Below, piece after piece: positions 1 through 15,255 of a stretch of DNA of 64,000 nt. The stretch covers positions 158,283 through 222,282 of the forward strand of contig SJOL01006576.1 in the NCBI GenBank assembly GCA_004794785.1, read 5' to 3'. The first letter of the stretch is position 1; every line of letters starts with the position of its first letter. A program made the position numbers and the translations under genes. This DNA comes from Opisthorchis felineus (taxonomy: Eukaryota > Platyhelminthes > Trematoda > Opisthorchiida > Opisthorchiidae). Under the pieces are notes generated by a model. It did not search any database and was not told the origin of the DNA. It worked only from the letters and a program-made list of their open reading frames with translations.

Positions 1-245
1 ATAAGTAATACTTCATGCTGATGTTAACCCACCCAAGTGGCATGGAAAACACGAAAGCCGGATGCTCGGATTCTGCCTCCTGGTTACTTTTGGCTCAAGA
101 TTTCGTGTCACTGGGTTGTTTAGCGTTGTCCGTTCTTAGAGTTGCGGTGATTATTGAAAGGGTATCGGTTTTTGAGCAAGATCCCGGACTAAAGAGTTCT
201 TATTTGTGGGACTTGGTATGACTGCCTTATATGGTTGTTTAATCA

Positions 246-277
<32 letters not shown>

Positions 278-3200
278 ATGTCAGTTTCATACATGTTTCA
301 TACATATAAGTTACACCAAAATTCACAGAGTTAATCAAATGCTGCCATAGAACACCAACGTCTCGAGGGTGTGTTACCGAGCCGCTCCCTGAAATTTATG
401 CGTGGTTCCATCATGGGGAGGGTGCTTTGCTGCGCCAAAACCCAATAGAATTGACGAAGAACGTCGGTAGATCGATGGTAAACAAGTAACTGAAACTAAC
501 TCACATTTCTTCGCTACCATTTCTCTTCGTTCTGGTGGCTTTCAGAGGGCTTCTTCACTCGGTGATCATATTTTCACACCTTTACTTTGGCCCCAAGGAC
601 TTCCATGCATCATCTTGTTAGGTTCCCCTGAAAATGTCTCTGGCGCCCCAACTATGCGCAGCATTTTGACCTACTTGAAGAGTCAGACTTTCATGTCTGC
701 CATGACTTCATTGCGCTCCTAGGCTAAATCGGCACCAATCACCGTATGGGAGTAACCTAAAAGTTAGAGACTGGGCACGAAGTTCCCGAAAAAGGCCCCT
801 GTTTTTAGGCTCTGCACTCAGCTCTCCAAATACGGCACGGTACTGACAGAAACAAGTCTCCTACTTGAAACCTGGAACTTGAGGACTTTCCTGGATAGAG
901 ATGGAAGAAACTGTGCTGAAAGGCGGAAGACTCTGGTTGATAGAGAATTAAAACTCTACAGGATAGACCTCACTGCACTCGGTGAAATCTGGGGGACAGA
1001 TCAAAAAGAGCTACAGGGGGTGGCCTTGGATATGCCTTTCAGTGGAGTGGAAAAGCAAGCAAGCTGACACAAACAGGGTATCGGATTCGCATTTGCAGGT
1101 CACGTGAATCAGATAATAGTGGATCATCTAAAATATATCTGCTCGAGAATGATGAGCTGTCGAGGGCAAGTTTTTCCTAAACTGTCATTGCTCACCCCCT
1201 TCACGGAGTGTCACATTTAGACATGAAAAACCACACATTTGAGTCAACTGTTGAAGCCAATTATATATGAACCTCCGAAGGCCTCTCTCCGTTAGATGGT
1301 TTCCAGCGCAGTTTGGCAAGGCCAAGGGGTTCCAGTACTCAAGTGAGAAATCAGCGGCTTGCCTACCTACTCTTCAAGAATAAGGTAGGCGCCTTTTATT
1401 AAAATGCACCGTTTTTTACGACGGAAACTGAGAGAGAATCATTCTGACTTGACTTTGAAGAGGTCAAAGGCTTTTGTCCTTGATCGGATCAGTACAAATG
1501 TCCTACTGTATCACTTACATCGATGTTCACGAGCCGGACTGATCTGTTTTCATGTGGCACACTTTTGAAAATTTGGACTGAAAACACGGGTGAGTTGACA
1601 ACTATTTGGGAGGTAAACCAAACCAGCGGATAATGGCAAGCAAATAAAATAAGACCTGACACTTTTTCGAAGGGAGTGATTTGCATGGACGCTACTTGGT
1701 AATTAGACTAGGAAATCGTGTCCCCAAGTAAAGACAGATTTTCCTCTCGTTTACCAAAAGTCTTTATAACGGTTTTGCAGCTTGCAAAATTAACTGTCAC
1801 TCCGGTTGAGCAGGTCATGATTTTGTTGGATTTGAATCCAGTAAAACTCATTTGGGGCATCCAGTTTTTTTATGCGAACATTTGTCTATATGTGCAAATT
1901 AACCTCATCGCCAGCGTTTCGAATCCGAATCTACTCAGTTACGCCTACATGAAAAGCAACTTCATGTTTTGATTTGATTCAGCTCTGGGAGACCTTACCC
2001 AGTAATGTGGACACTCCGACGGGAGTGCTGCTCTTTCTCACAGAACCACATGATGTTGAATTTAAACCTACATTTTCATCATTGGTTATCGTGTTTTTCT
2101 TGTTCCATGCCTTACCACGTGAAGTCCTCTACTAGAACTATTCATTATTATCTTTTGGAAGTTAGCAACATTATAATTTCAGATTTGAGCCTACTAGCAT
2201 ATTCAAGAGAAAAATCATCAATCATCCCAGGGGAAAACATAATTGTTATAGGGAGGGATGGCTGCGCAGCAGAAGACAAACTTTTATTGCATTTTGAAAA
2301 AACCCTCAGATACACAGACGGTTTTGTCGGTCTCCGTTTGTTCCAATTTACCAAGAAAACTTATCCGTAGGCATCCAAGCATAGGACTTATTGATTAGAT
2401 TCCACAGTACTGACGGTCAAGTGTCGAGAAAGCCAGAAAAAAGAGTCTGCTAAGACCTGTAGGGAAACTGCACTTTTGAAGTTTTGTTACAACTGGTTCT
2501 GTATGCGACAGCTGATCGATAAAATTCTCCGCTAGTATTATGACTAACATTAATTTTTGAAAGTAATAATTACACATGTTATGGTCAGATTAGTGTCGCT
2601 GAAGTAAAAAAAAACGTAGCTTCTCATTCACAGTGCGCATCGTCCATTTACTCTTCTCCAGTTCGTCCTGCTTACATGTATGAAAGACTACTTCAACCTA
2701 TCAGGGTATTTGTAATGAAAGTCTCTGGGTCTGAACGGCCACTTTGTTGTCCAAAAACCAAGTGGGAAATTGGAAAACTTGATTACTTTAAAATTTTAAT
2801 ATAAATTTAGACTTGTTGGATGTTTTGTGATTTCAGCTGCTACTTGCGTAAGTCTTCCACAACATATGACGCTTCCTAAATACAAACTAATGGTTCCATA
2901 CGAATTGAACGATAAATTTCCTGCTACACTATTTTCATTCTAAAGAGGAAATTCTAGACTGACCACATAGTCTGTGCTGTTTGCCAAATCAATCGGCGTT
3001 AAACCTCAATTAAAGTCCCCAGAGGCATTGGAAACGTACGGCGGAAGTTCACTAGTTTCCGACTTCCAACTCCTGTCTGCTCTGAAAGTTCTTTCGGCTG
3101 TTTCGAAGAAGAGTTGAGTCCCAAGTCTATTCAGTCTTGAGCTATTGAGCTCGACAGCATCGGGGGTTTATACTAGACATCCTCCCAACCAGGTGGTTAG

Positions 3201-6200
3201 AGATGCCTACGTGTAATTTGTAGATTTTGGGCAACAAAACAATCACACTTGCATCTGTGTGTAAACCGGTAGTAAACAACCTACGGACATCTGTCCGTAA
3301 GGGAGTCCTCTGTGAAACTGCCGAAGTTTTCCTTCCATCTCACTCGGTCAGAAGAGACCACACAGTTCATGGATTAAAAATTATACAGAAGTTGGTTATG
3401 GCGGTGGTATGGTTAAGTCTATTAACGTGATATTAAAATCGGGAAGCTTTATGGCTAAATAACAATGGGACGAGTTTTATGTACGGAATGACATACAAAG
3501 TTCTGAAAACTAGGAGATTTGGAAATGCTATGTATAATCGACAGGGTTTTGTGAGGTGTATCGCGTATATTTGTTAGCTGAGGCAGTTGTCATCCCAATA
3601 CATTGTAGTCATTCCTATTTTCAAAAATGGTTGAGAAAAACGAGTGAGAGTGAATAAATGAACTGGTAAAAGAAGCCTGGTTAAATAAGGTTATAACCAA
3701 ATGGGGCAGAAGATGATACATTGATACATATCGCTGCAGTATCATACACTTTGTGTAAATTGCTGAGCCCGTCTGCGTAGCCTCAGTTACGTATAACTTA
3801 ACAAATAACACCACTTGTTCATCGCGTTACGTAAGTCATTTTGTGTAGTTGCGTAGTGAGGATGCTTGTCATCTGAACTACTGAAAGCTGCTCCTTCTAA
3901 TTTTCTCGAAATTATCTGGCCCTAGTGAGAAGTAGCGCATCCGTGCTTTACGGCCAGCGGATATTCAAATATCACATGATTTGCTATTTCGCGTACATTT
4001 AAGGAACACACGTATTGACTGCAACCGTCCGATTGCGGTTCACCTAAAATCCTCTCAAACCGCACTGCCGTCAAAGCTAGGGAAACCCAGTCCCTGTTTG
4101 ATTTTTTTACGATTGTTTACTGGCGGGGGAAATGAGAAAAAGCCTGTGTTTAGGCGGTCGGGCAACGTTGTGCCCAAAATCCAACAGATGGCGTCAGTAT
4201 GTGAAAAACACAGCCGGACCAGCTGCTGAACCAGGTTAACGAATCTCACGGGATACGACATAAAACCGGGTGGTTTGACGACGTTGCTGATTAAATAAAC
4301 TGACAAACCTGCTTAGCAGACACCCACCAAATGTTGAACTTAGGCTGTAGTTCTTTTATCTGTTTGTGTAATTCGAGTCGCAAATGCATCGCTAACTGCA
4401 AATAGCATTAGGACCCACGTTTTCTGTTAATTACAGCTTTATTAAAGCAGGACAAATGCGGACAAAACTGGAAGCAGAAGAATGAGTTTAAACCGCTTAA
4501 ATTAAGTTCAACTGTGAGATGTCCAGTGCCGTCTGGTAGGGGTTGGAACCACAGAAATATGATAATACTGGATTTTGCAAATAAGTTTTTGACTTTGATT
4601 TCACACTTACTCTGAGGTATCTCGATCAGAAGGGAGCTTTTTACTGCAGTGCTTTACTACATGTGGCCGTAGCCAATGGATATTAAAGTTCTTCATAATA
4701 CGAACACCTATCCCCACCTATTACGGAGACCACCAAATTTGAGAGCCAATTCTTTCAAACTCCTGGAAGGCGAAGCGACAAGTTTGAAATGTTCATTATT
4801 CATTAGATAAATATACCTTAATTGGCGCAGCTAGAATAACAGTGGCATATCGCTTGCCGTAAAAAAGGGAAGCACTTCAGGTGTGACACGTAAGTGAACC
4901 TCATGCCGAAGGTGTGATGTGCAGAATTACTGAGGGGGATCTATGTTCCGCTTCCTTAAGTTCGCGTAAAAAGGAGTCTACACCATGATGATAAAGCAGA
5001 AACATGTCTGGTTCATTAATCAAACAGACCCTCTAAGTCACAACTCCACACTCATTTAATTAGTGTGGTTACGGAAAAAAGACATCCATTGACTCAATTA
5101 TAGCCAAGTAATCCAAAAAAAGACTTCCCTCACATAGTTATTTTAATAAAACAAAATGAATAAAGGATAACGGCATACTTTGCAATTATCTGTATGAGAA
5201 AAAACTTATTCAGAATCCAGAGTCACACTGTAAAATTGTAGTCTTGGAGCTCCACTGAATATTGCAAGAACTATCGAACATTCTCAAAAAATATCGGATC
5301 TTCCACGAGTGCTTCTTTTAGCAGGAAGGTGTAGAAGTTTCGCAAAGTCCCTAGTGAAAAGTCAAAGACGTTTCTTACAGGAAAACTGGGCGGTGGTCAT
5401 AATAAAAATTGAGGTTTTGTGAAACGTACTGATTAAAATGTTGCATGACCAGTTTTCTTCCTTCGAACCTTTGATTTTTAGTGACAAGTTTAGTTTAGAC
5501 CGTGGGACGCCTTTGCCCGATTCACGCACTTTAGTGTTTGTAGTTGAACTCCATGACAAAACTGTGGAACACTTCATATTACTCACAAAAACGCTAGCTA
5601 CCATAAATCTAGCTAACTGACCTTTGGTTAGCACGTGAAACGAAACCTGGGGTTTTTGGAAACATCTTATAAAGCAACTAGCCGCAAAGCAGTAAAACTG
5701 GAATGTGGTTTAACTTATACACTCAACTGCATAGCAAGTTAGTTTTGACGAGAGACTCACCTGGAACTCAGCTGAATCTCTTGTTTATGATGTTCTTAAG
5801 CAACATTTCGAGCAAACATTTCTGTGAAACATTCTGCGGGATTTGGTGAAATTCTGGTTCGTCAGTTACGGTTTTTGGTTTGCGGCTGTCATTGTAAGCC
5901 TCATAGTCGCACTCCATGCACACTCATTGAGCTGGTTCATTCCCTATTTTCGCCTTCAGGATGGAACAAGTACAGCTATCTGGTCAAACAAGCAACTTGA
6001 GTTCACGGGACAGAAACTAGCCCTATAAGAGCCTGCAGGCTTTTTTTGGTCGACTCAGATCACACTGCATATGAATGAGGATGGACTACAGAATAGCCGT
6101 TTCTAATGAGAACGTACATACCAAAGTCATGATTACAGGTCGTCATGATGATAGGCTTCGCCTTGTAGGTGAAACCAGCGTATGTTGATTAGGCATCAAG

Positions 6201-9200
6201 TACTTTTCGCGTAGACTAGCTTCGCTATTAGGATGGAACCTCCGTTAGACCCTCCAAGGCTCCTCACAATATCAGCTGGTCAACCACGTTTATTTTTTTC
6301 AGTGTATCAAATAACAACACAAGATCTGGCTTTGCAGTAAAAGTAGACTTCTTCTGCGCAGTTGCAAGGGGTATGATATGTCAATGAGTACTTCACTTAG
6401 TTATCCACAAGTTTTTCAAAACAGGCTGTGCAAAATTTGAGGTGCTTCAAGTCTACTGAGCCTAATTCGCTCTTTTTGATGCTGTGAAACTTTCGTATCT
6501 TTTCAGTTTCAGACAAAAGTTCCACCATCTAACTAGTTTTTAATAAGATTTTAATGAAAACCGTAATCTCTTGAGTTGGTTGCTACAGATACCGGGTGTT
6601 GTTTATCGTTATTCAAATAAATCTGCTGCTCTGGAAGTAAAAACAAGAAAAAACTTTCTTGGCCAGTCAATTGTTGTCGGTCGCTAGAGGCAATATTTGA
6701 AGGGTTTGTCTGGAATTCAGACAAGTCTGAGTTGTGCAGGCCAAGGAATTTGCCAATCCACGAACGAGTAGACGAGACTAGACAAAGGGGTTGCCTGATG
6801 TAGCATTTTATACGAAACAGTCAATTTTAAGAAATGAGTTTTTACAACTTGCTGTTTTTCACAGCCTAGTGATATTTCAGTAATTCTGAAGCGGGGGTCA
6901 TCCCTAGAGAAGTGAGTTTGTATTCGTTGTAAAGACCGATAATTGGTCGCCTAGTTTGGAACTAGACATAAGTTATGGGTAAGCTGGCACCGAAGCTTTT
7001 TGTGAGGTTGGATATAACTTCACTTTGCCATCTTGATGTCCGATGTTGATGGCCTTCCGTCCAACGAAAGAACCGTTCGGTATCCACGCTAAAGATGCTG
7101 CTACTTACTCCTTAGAAATGGGCTGATGAGCGTTCGTGCTTGCCCCTTTCTAGAGCCGTAGACGATTTGTCTTCAATTAATAAAAACCGGTGTAGCCAAC
7201 GCAGCCATCGGGCCACGTTATGTAACTCTGCTGCAACATGATATCCGGTTTCGTCTGTCTGGAACACCTGAGTGACATTTAACACGTACTATCCACTAGA
7301 TTCGAGCTAGCGGATTATTGGTTGGCATGGTAACATGCTCTAAAGTCGTTGCATTGAAAACGTTTTTTGTCTAAATCTCGAATTAAAAATGGGAAAATAT
7401 TAGTAGTCTTTTCCAGTTTTTCTTCAGTTCACACATAGCATGTGTTCACCAGGTAATCCTCATTATAATTCCAGATGTTTTTTATTTTCAAAGGTGGAAG
7501 TCAAAAAAATGAACAAAGTAATGTGTGCTTGCAAGCAGCCTCACTGTATTGGATTCTTAGTAAGAAACTCACCAAGAAACGCGAGTAGTTCTTCCGTCCT
7601 TACATCTCAACTAGAAGGCTGACCGTTGAAATCCTCAGCATAGAATACAACAGCTGTACACTTAGTTTAACGCTTTGATTGGCTTTGAATCTTTTGTTTT
7701 CCGTACCGAGAAGCTATCGTTATTATTGTATTTTCAGTAGAAGTGCGGTCTTCTAAAAAGTAATAGAGGAAACCATCCTGTTGACGGTCCGCTTGTTGGA
7801 TTTTCTGAGAAACCTTGATTTACTAAGGACTATATTTCACCAGAATGCTTTTATTTATCACGAGGTGGAGTTAAGTGGTCAGTTGTGAGACATATAAAAT
7901 TGAATTTCGAGTTATTTAGTCGTAATATTAAAAGTGTACAGTTTGATAAAGATAATTTCATTGGCCGTGGAGGTCGCATGAGTTGAAACGATAACAAGAT
8001 GGTTGAAACATGTCAGTGATCGAGGACCGTATGATGCAATGTGCCTTGGTTTCATAGAAGACGCAACTAACTACTGATTAAAAGTGCTCGGAAGTTATGG
8101 AACTCAATGCACAAAACATTGCCAATACACTATTCGGCGAATATACTTTTGCTTTCCTTCGTGAACAACCCCAGTTCTAACTTTTGCCTCTGTGGCGAAT
8201 GGGCTGCTTCAGAGTACATGATGCCCTACAACGGTCCAGCATTCACACTGTGCTTCTGAGTGGAAAACAACGGATATTAGGAGGAGCTTGCATTTACAAC
8301 TCGCGTTGGTATTAACAACAGACCTAAATGAATGTCTTCCGAATTCCTCGTTTATAGTATTCCCTACCTGAATATGTCGCCGGAAGGTCACATCAAGTTT
8401 TGCTTGGAAGGATATCTCAGCGCTCAAAACATTATCGTTTGTTTACCACTGTTTATAAGATTGCCTGAATTGCCTCATTTCGCGAAGTCTCGAAACGGCA
8501 AAGAATCCCCGCAAATTAGTCGTGTGGTTCTTCTTGGCTTTGTGACACTCTGAATTCACTTGTAAGACATCTTAATACAATCAACAAAGTGCAATTACTG
8601 CTGTTCTTGATTTACCGGAGTATCTGTCACACACTTTTAGTACAGTCACACAACTCCAGACGTTCAGAGATCCAAGTAATTGGTATAGAAACAATTACCC
8701 CTTCTTTTAAAAACACAAGCAGAAAATAGTCATCAAATGGGCCACCACCAAGGTAAACCAAGTCAAACGAAGTTCGATTCGGTACATTGGTATTTGACTT
8801 AAGAATAGAGTCTTTTGAGTGGGTCGTCCTCTCCACCTAATTGAGCGCGTGTGACACGGGTTCCCCTATATTCTGGTGTCAGGTATGTCTCTTAGGAATG
8901 ACTTGACAACCAGGTTAGTTTTTCTGAAAGCAGACGAGATACGATAACCTTAGTTAAATTATGCCCATGCGCCTATCGATTTCTGGTGGATACTTGAGGT
9001 GTGGTAACAATATGCTGTGATTTTACCGGTGGATTACTACCTGGTGATAATACTGTACTATCAAGAACTAATACTGTCGGTGTGAACACTCCTCAAGAGA
9101 ACACTTTTTGAGCTGTGGATAGTTTTTCAAAGGAAAGGAAAACCACCTGTGGTTTATAGTTTTTGGTGACCTCTCCAGGAAAGAATGCGTTTGATTTGAC

Positions 9201-12200
9201 AAGCTCAATCTCTAATAGAGAAACCGTAAGCCATACTGACTGATCAGACGTTGATGTAATACATTTAAGTATAGTGGAAGAATAGTTTGATTGTGAGGGT
9301 TAGAGTGATGTGTTAAATAATATCAGATTGAGTAACTTCACTCCTTCTTAATGTCTCTCTCTTTGCCAAACAGAAACAACAAATATCTACTGAAAGCGGT
9401 GCTTTTACCTATTTTGATTCGTGTGGATAGAAGTAAGATGGCAAAGTGACATTAAAAGTAGTTCGCCGAGTAAGTGGCGACTCACTGGTTACGTAGTGGT
9501 AAGTGATATTTCGTTCAAGGACGAACTGGCTTTAATAGCACTTCACACCTCAACACACAGTATGAACTTTGATGGGTTCAGTGAGCCGCAGCGCCACCTT
9601 AACTAGATATGAAGCAGACCATTGAGTAATGTAACAGACATCGAATTTGAGACCGTACAAAGATCATTGGTTTAAAAGAAAACCTAGAAAAACCGTTGAC
9701 TTCAATAACATGAGCATTGTAGGCTTAGCATACTCTCAACAGCCTCAATACCACGAAATCCACCTCCACCGGTTTATTAGAGCTAGTTGGAAACACACCG
9801 ATTTGCTACTGGGCATCAACAACCCGAAAGTGTGCTCAAAACTCATCATTCATGCTGCTACCGTGATCTTCCAAGTATGGGAAGCCGAAGTACAAATTAA
9901 AGATAAAATCAGACAGCCAATTTTCTTCCTTTGCTCGTGCAAATTAATTTTTGGTCGGCGTCTTCTGTTGTGATGAGCAGCTTCTAGGCAGCTATGACAC
10001 CTCTCCAGTGAAATACTGGAGTATGAGCTCGTCACAAGAAGCTTACTGATTTGATGAGACGGTGAAAACATTTGTGCGGAAGTGAATTGAACCGTTTTCA
10101 TTTTGCATTCCCAAATATAAGGATGTTTCGGTGCCAGCTGGTCAAACACAATGACATGCATAGGAATCATGCCAAGCTACTTCGTTTCTCTAGTTCCAGG
10201 TCTTCACTCAAATGATTATCCCACACTCAGATTAGTTCAGTCGTTCCCTATGAGTAGCCTATTTTGTAGGGGAAGTATGGCCTTGTATTTTACCGACGAA
10301 CGAAAAACGTTTCAGCAGAATTTTGGTTAGTATTTCCATGGCGTCAGTGGCGATAAATGGAACGGATCAAGCGGTTTTTTGAAGTTATTTGCAAGGTAAC
10401 GTTTGGCTCTAATGCCATGGCGTTCACACAGTGCTTCACTTGTGTTGCTGAATAATGCCGGCAGGCTTGAGATAGTTTGTGACTAAATGAGTCGACGAAA
10501 AGTGATCAAATAACCGAAAGTTGCGTCACTTCTCGAGGTAACACTAAACCTTCAATTTAGGAAAAATATTTGTTTGAATTTGTTATCAGGCTACTCAAAA
10601 AAATACTGATATCATATTATACATATACATAATAGTTTTTCAGAACGGAGAATAATTTACTGAATTTATTGAAGAAGCCGTCGGTCTATGGAACTCTGAT
10701 CGCTAGGCCCTTCATCTCCGTGAAGGCTTAACAAGTGTACGTAACAGGAGCATATTATCCGATATTCACCATCACGGAACACACCCTCGTTCCCTGAGAC
10801 CATGTTGCGGCAAGGTGTATACGAATACGAAATAAAAGTAAACATTTTGCTACTCACCGGACACTGTCTATTTTGAACCGCCTCATGCAGTGTGATCTGT
10901 TTGGCGGCAGAAGCGAACCATTTGGTTTGTGTCACGTTCATTTTCCTCGGATGGAATATTAAATTGCGTGCTTGTTGTGTTATTTGGCAACATCGCAAAG
11001 TTGTCTAGTCCAAGTCAATGATCAAGAAGGAGTGAAAAGAAGGAGTTGGGAATCGAAATCAATTAGCGCCTTAGCTCCTTCGTCACATTTGCTTCTCCAC
11101 GCAGGTTTCCAGGCTCGCTCGCTTAGGTTATTTTGTGTTGGATGTTTACACTGGACAGGAGAAATAATGACATTCTCCGACAGAACAAAATCCTGAAAGG
11201 TCGTTCGACCCAAGTGCGTGCATAATTATATTGCTGTTTGAACGACTGCGTCGGCAGCCAGCTTAACGAAATTGTTCTCCAAAGTTGGTCGGAAATACGG
11301 GTAGTAAAATATCGTCAAGTTAAGAGTAACGGGATACTTCTGCTAAGTTACCAATTGCGTCAAATATTCCAATGTGAACAGAGTATGTGTAGCCTTTGAT
11401 CAACTTACTAAAAGCCAATTTCCAGGAACAACAAGATTCCACAGTGATCTAATTCACACGGTGCAGTAGCGTTCTTTTCTTGGAGTAATCAGTGCAGCCA
11501 AAAACTGGGCGGCTGGCAAGACATGTTTGACGGATGGCCCGCTTTGGCCACAAAAATAACTCAAGACCATCCTAAGCACGTGTTGATCTCAACCAACGAA
11601 AACTCCTAATCATGCTGCTTACTTTCAAGTGACTTGAACAGTTTGGACTGAAAGTCACAGAATATCATACTTTCTTGTTTGCGCTTTAAAATGCTAACCT
11701 TTGTCCAAAACCGTTTATCCTGCACGTCATTGCATTCAGACAGAAAACACTCTTGGTCTCCATGTACTGTGAATGAAGAGACTGAAGTTGCACTGATAGA
11801 ATTCGTCTGACGCCTTTATTGGTTTCGGGGCCCTATTGTTTTCACGGCATTTTTTTATCAAATTAGATGCGACTTCAGTGGACGTTTTTCAGACTGTCTC
11901 GCTTTGTGTACAAAGACAGTATCCTAATAAGTAAGCAGGAAATTGTGCCCTGACTTTTTGATTTAGTCGATTTGATTGTAACTTGCACGGTGCTTTTTTG
12001 TATTTTTCGCACCAAAATATTCCTCATTTTCAAGACCCAGCACTTATGAACTAATTAGGACTACTTAATTCAAATGAAATATTGATTCTCTTATCTCAAG
12101 GACGTACGTTGCTGACGAGCATCAGCCGCGGTCAGTAACACTGCTGACATTGACTCGAATCTTATGGATCATTATGTAAGGCAAATAAGCCTGTAATAAA

Positions 12201-15182
12201 TCAAACCATAGAAGTTACACGTGAGGAGTACGAACTAACCATGGCTGTTAAACAGTTCCATTTAAATTGCGATTCTCACCATCTTTCACGTTTCCTGTTC
12301 GAACTGGATCCATATGTTTGTGCAGGACTAAATTTCAGTACAGATAACTGGTTAAACTGAATCACAGTGTACTCCACGCCCAAGACTACGTAAATTTGCT
12401 GATGACAAGATTCCAGTGAAAAAAATTTGCAAAGATTATTGTCCCTGCTGCGAGCACCTTACTGCCAATAACACCTACTTAGTTTAATTCAAATACGTTT
12501 CGGTCACTTCACTGGACGGTTTGACAATCATTAGGTAAGGGGTTCAAAAGAAATTTACTGCATTTTTTAGCACAAAGTGGGTGAGAGTCATCAAATAACC
12601 GGAAAAACTGAATAATTCTTGAATGTAACCCGTAGTAGTGCCGACAATGTTTGCTCTTCATCAATTCGCTGGGATGGTAGTTTTTAATAGGCAATACTCT
12701 ATCAACTTCGAGGAGAAGAGAATGATTTGGTTCATTAAAATAGTTTATAGCATCCATTATCCTGCCCGGCGAAAGTATTTCATTTTTGAGGCAAATCATT
12801 TTTCCAATTCTCCCCAGTTGCACTATTCATAGCTGTGTAATAAATGTAAACTGAGGCAACCACCGCTTCTCTCCGTCATCCTTAAGTTTCTTTAATGCTG
12901 GCAAACAGAACATGCAAGCGCAGCTGTTGTAAGTTATGGTTAGCGCCGACACTGAAGATTTGACATGTACGAAATGAACACCTACATTTAAGTGATAAAT
13001 AAACCCTTCAGGTTTTATAGGATCCAGCCAGAGTAAACCAAAGACGGTTATAGATATTACGCCTACATAGATGGTTGGATCTGTTAGCGGTGGGACAGCT
13101 GGCAAATATAGACATTGTGGAGCGATTAAACGATTACTGCCTAGGACACCTCGCGATACACCACCTTTGATTCTTTTAGTTCTGGAGCGGTTCAGTTTTG
13201 TAAGGCCTGGATACAACATTCTCAATAAACAGTAACACCAGGAGTGCGAAGTTATTATATTACTGGAAATGCTTCGATCAAACAGATGACAGTTGCAAAG
13301 AACTCTGATTTTTTCTGGATTTTTTTGATTTGTGCCATCTGCGTAAACACTACCCTTTTGGAATTCCATGGCTTGCTTGGGTGGTCAGTAAGCCTGCATA
13401 GTGATTGATGCAGCAAATCTGTGTTCGCTGAGCCACCACAACAGTTTTTGGTTTCACATTTTTAGCCTTGAAATGAATGCTAATCTTGTGACATTTCTCG
13501 GGCATCTACGAGATACGTGTAAGTCTTCAGCTTTGAAGGATTAGAAAACCGTAGTTCCTGAGGGAGAAACTTCATCCTTCAATTCCTTTTGCGCCACGGA
13601 AGCCTGCCAATTAAAACTTTTACTGCGATTACGCTGCATTTTTCTACCCATTATGAATATTTAGTGTTGTAAACCAGACCGTCTGAGCGCAGTTTTGATG
13701 AAGGAATTTCATTGAAAACGTCATTTTTCTACTAATCATCTGATTTGAGAACTCACCAACCAGGTTTTGGGTCGCCCTAATCATGTCACCTGCATGCACA
13801 TACGCTATAGTGACCCGGAATAAATCCTCAAAATTGAATATCGCAGTTTTCGAACCAAACCAACGAACATAGCGCAGTTCCGTAGAGGCTGGAGAGCTAC
13901 CCGACAGCTCGTAGCACACTTGTGAAGCCAGAGGATGAGGAGAACTACGGTAGAAAAATTATGATATCAGTAAACCGTGGGAAGGAATGATTGGTGTCGT
14001 TTGAGTTCGGTCCGTCCTGTATTCTGACAACAGGTACGTGCTCAAACGACCCAATTATTCCCGGTTGTTGTTTAAATACTATCATACACTCTAGTAAAAA
14101 GAGTCGGTCGATGGTGAACACCTTAGAACAGAACGACTAGTTACTTAGGAGTTAGTGTGCTAGAGTAGTCTTTGAGAGAAGCCATCAGGTGGAATTTTAA
14201 TGCAGTAAGCGCTTCTCTTTCTCTCACACATTCTTAGAGAGGATGAAACCGGCCCAACCAAATTCTAGTGAACTTTCGTGATGTGCCATACACATCTGCA
14301 GCGCGGTCCACTGTCAGTGAATGTAAAACGTATAGAGTATAACGTGGAAAAATTCCACGAAAATTTATGACGCACGCATGCGCACAAGCCTGTAGGCCAC
14401 GGCTCTCTCCATGATTAGATGAATAATCATAATTCGCAACAGCAGGTGACTTGTTTACTGCATTTTCCTGCGCTTGTCTCATACACAGGTGCTCTTTGAG
14501 AAGTGTCAAATTTCTCCTCCGCTGCCCCTAATGAAGTGAACTATTGTTGCTGAAATTTGGAGTTATTGTTTGCCTTGCGTAAGCTGTAGTCTGTTGAGCT
14601 CTTTGCCTCATAAAATGGCTAATTGTGCTCGAAAGTGCCCCATTAATATGAATCATACGGGCTTTCAGCAAATGGTGGTTGCTTTAGTCCCATAAACTCT
14701 TTCGACCTGACCGTAATATTCATAGATAACCAGCTCTGTGTTTATATTATCAAACGCCGTTATACTAAATACTGCGTGAAGCGACTGGGGAATGTCGGTA
14801 TTAAGCCTCGTTCCAAGCAAAAATATCAAGTCTAAATTGTTACTTTAAAGTTCAAATCCCGTTTTACGCAGTCCATCGTCGAACGCATATCCCTAGGTAC
14901 ATAACTAAATAGACCTTTTTGTACTATTTGTTGCATGCCTAATTGCTTAACATTCCGCAAGATGATGTGAACGTGAATCCAACAAATCCCGCAGCCATGT
15001 ATAACCAATCAAAAACTGACCAACAGGTTCCAAGTGTTCGTGGCTCTACCTGACTGGGAAGTCTCCAAAAGCAGGTCATTCGACCGATACAACCAAGAGA
15101 GATTCTGGGTCATCTTTCGAGGTATCGGGCACGCTCAAGCGTCAACAAGCGTCAACACGATAATCCACGTGCATCCAGCCTT
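1..15182. other. Anonymous AT-rich DNA, no supported gene
   Basis: Apart from the (TA)n tract near the left end, I see nothing identifiable here. Open frames on both strands are short and their translations carry no domain I recognise. The longest is a 180-codon minus-strand frame at 12827-13369. It has hydrophobic stretches but no family signature, and one frame of that size is about what chance gives in 64 kb of this composition. The stretch could be intergenic or intronic, and very old repeats may be present but are beyond recognition by eye. Confidence 0.6.
245..277. repeat. (TA)n microsatellite
   Basis: An alternating AT tract is broken once by a C near position 264. It is a simple dinucleotide repeat with no coding meaning. 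It is one of five TA tracts of 30 bp or more in the window. Confidence 0.95.
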
Positions 15183-15255
15183 CGCCGATGAATTAAAGGT
15201 AACACGCTCGCCTTGCAAGTCAGGAGTCCGGATTTCAACCTCCAAAACGGCCGAG
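15183..15255 (+). repeat. tRNA-Ala(UGC)-like sequence, probable SINE head or tRNA pseudogene
   Basis: The segment reads like a worn tRNA gene. An eroded A box lies at 15189-15199 (TGAATTAAAGG). An anticodon-arm-like stretch has the loop CTTGCAA with TGC at 15214-15216. A B-box-like GGATTTCAACC lies at 15230-15240. The 30 bp between the boxes is normal for a tRNA or tRNA-derived SINE. The anticodon arm no longer pairs well and the acceptor stem is not convincing, so this is not a working tRNA gene. A related sequence on the minus strand near 38.1 kb matches it at about 27 of 37 positions through the anticodon and B-box region. That favours a dispersed SINE family over a lone pseudogene. SINE body and tail limits were not established. 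Confidence 0.5.

Noticed and set aside
12827..13369. Longest open frame in the window (180 codons, minus strand), partly hydrophobic
   Set aside because: No domain or family resemblance is visible, and its length is within chance expectation for 64 kb in six frames. It might still be an exon, but nothing supports that.
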